Of a stretch of DNA of 64,000 bases, positions 23,816 to 33,500 are shown piece by piece. Made by a program: the position numbers and the translations under genes. Numbering within the stretch: position 1 is the stretch's first letter; every line of letters starts with the position of its first letter. Source of the DNA: Megascapheus bottae (Eukaryota; Chordata; Mammalia; Rodentia; Geomyidae); the NCBI GenBank assembly GCA_024803745.1, contig JANJXV010000030.1:2003001-2067000 (forward strand). The letters run 5' to 3'. The notes under the pieces are model-generated. The model had not been told where the DNA came from. It was given only the letters and a program-made list of their open reading frames with translations, and did no database searches.

Positions 23816-24705
23816 CGTGTCTTTAGACAATGAAAATTCCAGTAGTGATTAGACTGTGCGTGTGACAGTCACTTGTGGTCACCTGTAACGAGGTTTGCCC
23901 AGGGCTTCCACTGAAAGGAAAACTTTGAAAACTGGGTTAATTGTATGAAGAGGAACAAAGAGTTCCCACAAAGGGCAATGTGGAAGCAGTGGTGGATTCT
24001 TGGCAAGTGAACAGCAGTCTTAAATTCTGATTTAATGCCAGTCTGAAAGCAAGGGCTTTCATTGCCTGGGCTAAAACAACGGATTGATTTTTAAAATAGC
24101 CATCATAAAATCCTCTGGGGACCTGCATGGGTTGTCCTGCCTCTGCTAAATGCACAACTTCCTCTTGTCACTTATGTGACAGTTGAGGGACCAGTGGCCA
24201 ACAGTGGGGAGTGGGAGACTGGGGGCAAGGCAGAAGGGACAGAGAACTCAATGTGAACAAGGCTCCCCTTGTCCCAGAAAGCACCCTGGAATTCCAAGTC
24301 CTCGGGAGGCCGTGTTTGGTATGACTGCCCTTTGAGTGAAGCCAGCCTGGGCAAAAAGTTAGCACAAAGGCACAAGGCCCAGTGTCTACCAATAAGCTGG
24401 TTGTGGTGATGAGTCTCCAGTCCCAGCTGTGTAGACAGGAGGCGTACTGTCCAGGGCTGGCTCAGGCAGAAAGGCAAGATCCTATCTGAAAAAGAACCTA
24501 AAGTAATTTAGGGCTGGAGGCGTACCTCAAGTGGAAGAGCACATGTCTAGCAAGAAACAGGTGCTGAGTTCAAATCCCAGTGTTGAAGACTCACACCTGT
24601 GCCACCTCCTTCAAGGAGAGGCACTGTGCTGGGGTAGGGTCACCTTTATGGAAGCAACCTTTGTCACATTGGGGCAAAGCCCTTATAGGGTGCTGGCTGT
24701 GTACA

Positions 24706-24743
<38 letters not shown>

Positions 24744-25300
24744 GTCCCATCACATGCTCCCACCACCATACTAATCTGCCCATGCCCACTAGACCAGGCT
24801 ACCACCTACAGAGCCCCCAAAACCAGCCCAATAAATCCTTCCCCCTTTTTGGTTGTTCACAATCTCCTCTGGACCTGAAGCCCGGACACAGTGCCATAGG
24901 TCACTCAGGACACGTGCTCCAGGAAAGGGGAATGACACTGCTCTGTGGTTTCTGTTCTTTCACCTGTGGCTCTGCTGCTCCCCAGGGCGAGCGGGCAGGC
25001 GGGCGGGCGGGCAGGCATTGCAGAACACTTCCACGGACAGGAATGTGGAGACGCCAGTGGACTCATCACCAAACACCTGCCTCTGGCTCCGGGCACACCC
25101 AGTGGTTGCAGGGAAAAGAGGGCTGGCTAACCGACTGAGATGCCTGAGAGAGGGAGGAGGAGTGAGGTGGGGTGCTCAGAGCCGGAGCACCTGCCTAGAA
25201 TGAGCAAGCCTGGAGGTGGAGCCCAGCGAGAAGGGCGGTGGGCCGTGGGCCCGGTCATTAGGGATTAAGGAGAAACAGCACACATAGCAATTACAGCCTT
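23816..25300. other. Intergenic, no gene seen
   Basis: Holds old SINE-like fragments (about 24385-24480 B1-like and 24505-24595 tRNA/ID-like), an AC microsatellite (24712-24741), a short GGGC run near 24997-25013, and otherwise unique sequence grading into the GPR137B CpG island. Confidence 0.65.
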
Positions 25301-26379
25301 ATGACCCATTGCGAACGAGAACTTGGGCTTCTGCTCATACCCCCGCCCCCGGTGTCACCCTGTCCTGGTGGCATCTCAAGTGCCTGCCCCTGTCCCCGTT
25401 CCTCTGCTTTTCCACGTGGGCAGGGGGGTGGGGGCTCACACCGGTCAAGGGGTGCTGGGTTGAGTGCGCCCACACCCGGGGCCATCTTCCATTCCACCAC
25501 TGCAGGGATGGCGAGGACGGCCTTTGATGCTGGTTAGCCGAGGAGGTGGGCTGGGGGCTGCGGTGGCAAGCTGTCAGGGGAGCCTCCCGCCTCCCTCCCG
25601 GCCTTCCAGCGACGGGCTTCTCCTTCTCATCCGGGGCTTTCCAGGTGTGGCGCCGCCTGCCCCGTCCCCCGAACACCCACAGTCCCCTTGCCCACAAGAG
25701 ACAGACGCAAGACGGAGCTGTGCCCGGGGCCCCGCAGAATCGACCGCGGTTCCCACCCGAGCAAGACTGGTCAGAGCCTAGGCGTGAGGCTCGACCGCGC
25801 CGCTTCTGGGATGGCGCCGCTAAGCCGCCCAGCTCTGCCCTGCTCTTCCAAAGGCTGGCCCGGCACGCGGCACGACGGCTGGAGCGCCGGCAGCCGCCGT
25901 GGGTCCCGCGATGCGCGGCCCGGGCAGCCCGCACTGGAGAGCTGGGCTCCTGACCCAGCAAGCGAGAGGGAAGAGGAGGCGGGAAGGAGGGAGGCCGGGG
26001 CGGGGGGCGGCCCGGGGCGGGGGCGGCCCGGGGCGGGGGCGGGCGGACCTGACCCTGGGGCCCAGGCAGGTCCTGCCTCGAGCCGGCGTGGGGACGAAGC
26101 CGGCCCGGCCGGCGGGGGCCGCGGCCTCTGCTTACCCAGGGTCCGGACAGGTCCCGGCCCCGCGGGCGCGCGGCAGCAGAGGTGCTCCGAGTCCAGCTCT
26201 CCGTCAGGAGGCCGCGCAGCTCCGCACAGCGGCCGCCGTCCCCGCGGGAGCGGCGCGGCCTCCCCCGGGCGCGCGCGGGGCGGGCGCGACAGCTCGCAAA
26301 GCGAAAGGAGCTCGAGAACGCCCGCTCGGGAGCTGGGAAGCTCCGGGCCCGGGCCGCGGGCGCGCGCGTGCCACGGGCG

Positions 26380-26960
26380 CGCGGCTTGGGGCGGGGCGGG
26401 GCCGCTCAGGCTGTGCGCGGGCACGCGGGGGCGGGGCTGCGCGGAGGTGGGCGGGGCTGCTCGGGCGCGGGGGGCGGGGCTGCGCGGGGCGGGCGGGGCT
26501 GCGCGTGGTGGGGCGTGGCTGCGCGGGTGCGCGGCTTGGGGCGGGGCGGGGCCGCTCAGGCTGTGCGCGGGCGCGGGGGGCGGGGCTGCGCGGGGCGGGG
26601 CCGCTTAGGCTGTGCGCGGGCACGCGGGGGCGGGGCTGCGCGGGGTGGGCGGGGCTGCTCGGGCGCGGGGGGCGGGGCTGCGCGGGGCGGGCGGGGCTGC
26701 GCGTGGTGGGGCGTGGCTGCGCGGGTGCGCGGCTTGGGGCGGGGCGGGGCCGCTCAGGCTGTGCGCGGGCGCGGGGAGCGGGCTGCGCGCGGGGGCGGGA
26801 CTGCGCGGCTTGGGGCGGGGCCGCTCAGGCTGTGCGCGGGCACGCGGGGGCGGGGCTGCACGGGGTGGGGCGGGGCTGCGCGGGCGCGCGGCTTGGGGCG
26901 GGGCGGGGCCGTTCAGGCTGTGCGCGGGTGCGCGGGGCGGGCGGGAGCTCGGGGCGGGCG
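26380..26960. repeat. GC-box minisatellite with higher-order structure
   Basis: Repeats of a GGGGCGGGGCTGCGCG-type unit with longer blocks. The marker 'gccgctcaggctgtgcgcgg' or a close variant recurs at 26401, 26551, 26600, 26750, 26820 and 26908. Spacings of 150, 49 and 150 bp show that 26401-26599 is duplicated as 26600 onward, a 199-bp unit with only one or two differences in the part compared. Each unit holds several GGGCGG Sp1-type boxes. Confidence 0.9.
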
Positions 26961-27060
26961 GGCTGCGCGAGCCCGCGGGGCGGGCGCGCTGCGCGGTGCG
27001 GCGCGGCGCGGGGCGGGGCGGGGCGGGCCGGGGCGCGCGGGGGCCGGGGGCGCGGCGCTG

Positions 27061-27096
27061 CCAATCGCAGACAAAGGCCGCCCCGTGCATCATGTG
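27061..27096 (+). promoter_or_regulatory. GPR137B: CCAAT box and MITF/TFE-type E-box
   Basis: CCAAT at 27061-27065 and TCATGTG at 27090-27096 lie 165 and 136 bp upstream of the start codon. TCATGTG is the M-box form bound by MITF/TFE factors, and GPR137B appears in published MITF target lists as I recall. Function at this site is inference. Confidence 0.45.
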
Positions 27097-27225
27097 GTGC
27101 GGCGGGAGGAAGTGCGGCTTGTTTTCTTCCCTGGGCTCCGGGGCTGCGGGCGGATGGCGAGGCGCGGGGACCCCCGCGGCGGCGGCGGCGGCGAGCCCCG
27201 ATGAGGCCCGGGCGCCCCCGGCCCG

Positions 27226-27594
27226 ATGGCGGCGCCGCCCTGGGAGCCGGCGCGCAACGGCTCGCAGCCGCCGACGCTGACGCCGGCCGTGCCCCCCGAC
27301 GTGAAGCTGGGCCTCACGGCCGTCTACACCGCCTTCTACGCGCTGCTCTTCGCCTTCGTGTACGCGCAGCTCTGGCTGGTGCTGCGCTACGGCCACAAGC
27401 GGCTGAGCTACCAGAGCGTCTTCCTCTTCCTCTGCCTGCTCTGGGCCTCGCTGCGCACCGTGCTCTTCTCCTTCTACTTCAGGGACTTCGTGGCGGCCAA
27501 CGCGCTCGGCCCCTTCGTCTTCTGGCTGCTCTACTGCCTGCCCGTGTGCCTGCAGTTCTTCACGCTCACGCTCATGAACCTCTACTTCGCGCAG
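27226..27594 (+). CDS. GPR137B: GPR137B coding exon 1
   Basis: 123 codons covering the short extracellular or luminal N-terminus and helices 1-3, including [16 protein letters not shown] and [11 protein letters not shown]. The donor is CAG|GTGAGC, and the G-rich minisatellite starts six bases after the exon end. The start codon has G at +4 but C at -3, a moderate context. Confidence 0.97.
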
Positions 27595-30500
27595 GTGAGC
27601 GGGGGGGGGGGGCGGGGGGGACCCGACGGGGCGTCCTCACGGGGTGGGGGACCCCACGGGGGCCGGGGCGTCCTCACGGGGCGGGGGACCCCAGGCGGGG
27701 GCCGGGGCGTCCTCACGGGGCGGGGGACCCCAGGCGGGGGCCGGGGCGTCCTCACGGGGCGGGGGGACCCCACGGGGGCCGGGGCGTCCTCACGGGGCGG
27801 GGGGACCCCACGGCGGCCGGGGCGTCCTCACGGGGCGGGGGGACCCCACGGGGGCCGGGGCGTCCTCACGGGGCGGGGGACCCCACGGGGGCCGGGGCGT
27901 CCTCACGGGGCGGGGGGACCCCACGGGGGCCGGGGCGTCCTCACGGGGCGGGGGGACCCCACGGGGGCCGGGGCGTCCTCACGGGGCGGGGGACCCCAGG
28001 GGAGGGCCGGGGCGTCCTCACGGGGCGGGGGGACCCCCCGGGGGGCCGGGGCGTCCGGCGATGCTCGGGTGAGGGGAGCGCTGCGGCTGCAGCCTCGTCC
28101 GGCCCGGGCCGGGGCGCCGGGTGGCCGAGCTGCCGGTGGCCTCCCCGTCGTCTCCCCGGCCGCTGCCCCTGCGCCCGCGGCCGGGTTGGTTTCCACGAGG
28201 TGTTCCCCACGCCCGGCCCGGCCGCCCGGCGAGGGTCGGGGGTCGGCCTGGGCTGCGCGCGTGTGCCGGGCGCGCGGACACGGGCGCGCGCGCTGGGCCC
28301 TCCCGCCTCCCCGGCCCGCGCGGGCCGGGCTCCTCCGTGGGCCCGGCCGTCGGCTCGTCGGCTCGTCGGCTACCGGCAGCACCGGCGCTCATGAGCCGCT
28401 GCCCTTCTCCTGTGGACGGAACGAAAGCCAGGCACCGAATCCGCGTGTGGCAGGGGTGCCGCCGCCCTGCCATCGACCTGGGCTTGGCGGCCCCTCCGTC
28501 CCCACCCGTTCCCCGGGAGCGCAGGGGAGCCCCTCCCCGGAACCGGGGGGAAACCGGCAGGTGACACGGCGGCGAGGCGATGAGGAAGTCACGAGTTTTG
28601 TCTCTCTAGTGCTACTGCGCTTGCGCGCATGGCGGGCCAGGCCGGGACTCGAACTCAGGGCCTGGGTGCTGCCCCGTCTTCCACTGGAGTCGCAGCGCCG
28701 CTTCAGCTTCCTGGTGGCTGGCGGGAGACTCGGGCTTGGCGCCGCCGCGCTCGCAGCTCGGGTCTGGAGTGTGAGCCACCCGGGCCTGGCCCAGGGAAGC
28801 CTTGAAACCTTGCACGCTGGTCTAGGCAGGCCTTGCAGACCCACGGCCTTGAAATGGGGCTGCAGTGGCTGACCGAGCGCCATGTAGAAATTACCTGCAG
28901 CGCTGGCGGCGGTCACATGACACGGCTCTCCTTCTGTCCCCATGTTGAGGACTAAAAGGCCCAGTTCAGGGACTGGCATGGCTTTCCAGTTAATCCCCTG
29001 TAAATCCAGACCTCAGAGCGGGATAAAGCCTGGTGCAGGGCTTCTGCACCCTCTGCCCGTTGGTGGGTAAATGCAGAGCAGGCAGACAGGCCCTGGGGCT
29101 CGCTCCATGCGCTGCCCCGGCCTTCTGAACTCGTCCCGGGCCGAATGCATTCCCCAGACCAGGGCCTGTCCCTGGGAGGAGACGCTGACACAGAACAGCC
29201 GCTTCTGGCTTTCCTACAAGAACACTGGCCCCTCAGGGGCATGAGAAAGGGGTGTCCATCCATTCAGCCCTGACCTGCCAGCCCAGGACGCTCAGCCTGG
29301 CACTCCCAGAAGGGGGAGCCGGCAGAGCTGCTTCTCAGCCTTAGTGAAGGGGAGTTGAGGGCCAGGTAGCACTCACCATTGAGCAAGTGGTCTGCGTCTC
29401 AGCTGTTGGGGAGGCTGAGATCTGAGGACGGTGGATCGAAACCAGCTTGGGCAGGAAAAGTCTGTGCGAAGCTTACTTTCAGTTAATAACAAAAATCCAG
29501 AAGTGAAGCTGTGGCTGGAGTGGCAGAGTGCTCTCCTGGAGCACAACAGCTTTAGGGCAGCATCAGTTCAAGCCTGAGTTCAAAACCAGCTTGAGCAAAG
29601 GAAGTCAGCCTTTGTTTCAGAAACAAAGTAACAGGTAGCGGTCATAGGTCAAGCGTCTGAGCGCAAGGTGGGTTAGGTGATACCGGCCTGTAATTCCAGC
29701 TGCTTGGAGCAGAGGTCGGTAGATCTTTGCTGGGAGCTAGTTGGAGGCCTTCTCTGGAATACAGAGTAAAAGTAACAGTAAGATCTTATCTGTAAAACAG
29801 AATAAAAGGCCTGGCGGGAATTGGGATTCAATTGGGGAACTAGAGAGCACAAGGAGAAGTGTGACTCAGATTCCCTCCGGCTGATACAAAGTATCCACAG
29901 ACAGAGAGCAAGGACATGGGATAGGAGTGCCCCATGGCTGGGCTGAACTCGGCCATGTTGAAGCCATGAGACGTGAGGGTGGCTGGGAGGCATCGGGCAG
30001 TGGGTCCTGAGGCTGGACGCAGGGGAGAAGGGCAGGAGTTTGGGGGTGTGAGAGGTGCAGGACGCTTTTCTCTGCCGTCACGTCCCTTAGTCCCTTATGC
30101 CTGGCACACTTCCTCGAGCCCTCTCCCGGGCTCAGAGTGAGGTCTCTCACCCCGACTGCTCTGTGGCCCGAGCCACCCTCGGAGGCGCGGATGGACTCTC
30201 TGGCCCCCTTACAACCCAGTATTTCCTGCAAAATGCTTCTGTCAGGATTTAATTGACTATAAATATTGTGTCTTCCCACAATGTCAGAGCTTACTGAATG
30301 ACAACACATTTACAAAGCAACTTCAATTCTGTTGGCATTAATATGCCAGGCATTACTGCTTTTCACTGACAGCCAACAGCCAAGAACCAATAGGTTCTTA
30401 GGTTCCAGTCCTAGTTACTAATTAATATTAACTCGCAGATCACAAGGATGTGTCCTGCTGACACACTCACCCACTGCAGGCGCTCAGGCCCAGCTGCTGG

Positions 30501-33500
30501 GGTGTAGTGGTGTCAAAGCTGCAGTGTCAGCATGTGAGGGGGTAGCCAGGGCAGTGACTCACGCCTGTAATCCTGGCTATTTGGGCAACTGAGGTTTGGA
30601 GGATCGTGGTTCTTGGCCAGCCTCAGTAGAAAAGTCCTTGAGACGCCATCTCCATGGAAGGAACAGGGTGTGGGGCTCATGCCTGTTATCCTAGTTTCTT
30701 CAGCAGGAAACCACAGGTAGGAGGATTTCATTCCGGGCACAAGTGTGGACAGGTAGCAAAGCCCTATCTCTTGTGCTCCAGCGAGGGGGGCCCTGAGACC
30801 ACACTGGGCTTCATGCTGGGTGTTCTGTGGGGCTGGGGGTGGGGTGGGGTTGGGAGTCAGGAGCAGCACTGGAGCTGTGGACAGCTGTGTTTCTTTGTCT
30901 TGCTGTAGACTGTGGTCAGGGTCAGTGGTTCCCACGTCAGGAGGTGTGATTACTTCCCCAGGGTAAAAGGAAGTGGGCAGCGGGGGACAGTGCACAGCCC
31001 AGAGCCCGCGAGCACTGGGTAGCTTCTCACCTTTGTGCTGTCTGAATTCCATATATGGTCAAGAGATATCCCTGGGCCCTGGTAGTGCTTGCGTGTTTAG
31101 AACTGAGGTTTGCACAGAGCCCCAGCGAATGCTGACCCAGCCCGTACCAGGTGGCAGTGTTTGCCTGAGCCATAGATGCTGAGGTAGCCACTGTCTGGTT
31201 TTATTGGTGGGCACAGAAGTCGGGACCACCCCACAGTCACACAGCTGACTATTGGGAGAGGCAAGAGTTAAGCCCCCCGTGGGGCAACTTCAGACTCCAC
31301 ACTTTTTTTTTTTTTTTTTTGGTGCTCATATCTGGGCTTGACTCAGGGGCCTCGCCATTCTCCCTCACGCCTCTGCTCCAGGCTGGCACTGTACCACTTG
31401 AAGTTGTTTAGTTTTGAGTCTGAGCTTGGTGTTTGCAGTTCTGGACTCCTCAGTTACTGCAAAGGTCTACCAGTTGTCTCAGCTAGCCGCCAGGACCACA
31501 CATATAGTGAGAGGCTGTTGGGGTTGTAGGCAGTACAGTGTCCCCCAGTCCATCTTCTGTGAGGCTGGCACAGCTGTGGAGCCCCTGAACAGGTTGCATT
31601 TTGCAGGAATTTAGGAAACAGGATACTGCATAGAAGAAGTCTAAGTGGGGTAGTGGAGTCACTTCTTGTAGTCACTGAGCTACACCTGGGGACTGCAGGG
31701 GTTTCTTGTGCTGAATATTACTGAGTGTGAGAGGAATGTTGTGACTCCACAGAGGAGCATGGGATGTTTCTGCCACCAGTGGCCAGGGTGGCTTTGGGAA
31801 AAACCAGAGCAAGCCTTGGGAATCCAGCTGGAGGGTGTGCTGGGAATAGACCTAGGCCTTGGAGTTCAAGGGCGGGCAGTGATTTATGGAGGTGGAGGCA
31901 GAGTTCAGCCAAGCTGGCGTCAGTGGGGGGTCTCCTGCGTCACTGAAAGGGTGGGTGGAGGGCACTGGGTCACTGGAGAGGCACAGAGGTGGGATGGACT
32001 GTGAGGGAAGGGTGGGGGACTGTGAGGTTCTGGGGAGACCTGGACCCAGGGCCACAGGAGGACAGGCCCAAGGGCAGCTTTAGATGTTGAAGCAAGTTCT
32101 TTCTAGCTCTGTTGGACATGGTTGACAAGGGTTATGTAGGCCCAAAGTGATCCTGGTGTCCTGCAAGCATGGTCCTACCACCGGCCAAGCCACACCCCTT
32201 CGGGTGCAGGTGACCTTAAGGCCCACTCATCAGATTGCAAGAGCTGGAAACAGTGTTCATTCTCATGGATCTGGAGGATCTTAAACTAAGAAAAATAAGC
32301 CAGGAGAGACAGGTCCTATTATGTAGATTCTATTTGTATATGTGTGTGTACAAGTCTTTGGACTTAAACTCAAGGCCTGGGTGCTGTCCTTCTGGCTATT
32401 TATGGTGTTCATTGGGGATAAGAGTCCCAGTGCAAAGCACTGTGTCCAGATCTCAGCCTCCTGGGTACTTTGATTATAGGTGTGAGGCCCCAGAGGGCAG
32501 CTAATATATAGACTCTTAAAAGAATCCAGTCCCAAAAGACTGGTCCTCATGACCTGACTTAAGAAGTGGTAATCCCTCTGCACCAGACTTCATTCATAAC
32601 AGTACAGGTGTATTAAGAAAAAAAGCCCAGGCCCAGTGAGGAAGCGGGTACTGACTGGGAGGGGTGGGAGATGTGGCTCACCTCGGGGGAAATGTCCGTC
32701 TCTCTGCCTCTCTCCCTCTCCCTGTCTCCCGGCCCCACAGATGCACAGCTCCTGGGCTTCTGCTCCTCCTGGTCCCCTCCTCGAATCTCCTCACAGGGGC
32801 TGAATGGGAGCCCCACCCGCCAGCAGCTCTGGTGGGAACTTGCTGTCTCCTGGTCTTCTCCCAGGCTCCAGTGGCCGCCACACCCACCCACCACACCCAG
32901 GCATTTTGGCAGTTGTGCTGTTTCTGAGGCCCTTGAGAAATTTCCATCTCCATTCTTTTCTTGTGTGCCAATCATAGGGCTTGAACTCTGGCCCTGGGTG
33001 CTGTCCCTCTGCTTTTTTGCTTCAGACTATTGCTCTCCCACTTGGGCCACAGCTCCCCTTGCAGCTTTCTGCTGGTTAATTGGAGATAAGAGTCTGTGGA
33101 CTGTCCTGCCTGGGCTGGCTTTGAGTCTGGATCCTCGGATCTCCTGAGTGGCTAGGGTTACAGGAGAGAGTCCTAGCGTCTGGCTTCAAAGGCTTTGTAT
33201 TGTTTTAAATAGCTGGAGTGGGTGCCACTTAGCATTCCAGCCCAGTGGGTTTGGTGCCCGTGACAAGGGAACTGAGGTGGACTGGGTGCCAGTAACAGTG
33301 AGGTTATTCTACTGGGTTTTGTTTTCCGTTTAAACCATTTTTCAATACATTTACTTTTAGAATTAAACACGCAGCTTTTAAAATACAACAAAAATACCAC
33401 ACACACACACACACACACACACACAAGTTTGCACAGCCTCGCATCTCAGTGAGAGGAAGTGTCGGGCCCTCACGCTCGGGCCTGAAGGGTGAGCAGGGGA

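Larger units (their letters stand above)
25300..28600 (+). promoter_or_regulatory. GPR137B: CpG island with GPR137B promoter, exon 1 and start of intron 1
   Basis: About 3 kb of very GC- and CpG-rich DNA around the GPR137B start. It includes the GC-box minisatellite (26380-26960), a CCAAT box (27061-27065), a TCATGTG element (27090-27096), coding exon 1 and a second minisatellite (27600-28060). I see no TATA box. Long open frames in several phases (up to more than 800 codons, for example 25899-28394) come from the scarcity of stop codons in GC-rich repeats. The transcription start probably lies shortly downstream of the CCAAT box, but this is inference. Confidence 0.85.

Noticed and set aside
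25899..28394. Very long open frames (up to 831 codons) across the GPR137B CpG island
   Set aside because: They are Gly/Ala/Arg/Pro repeats from stop-poor minisatellites, overlap the real exon 1 in another frame, and match no known protein family.
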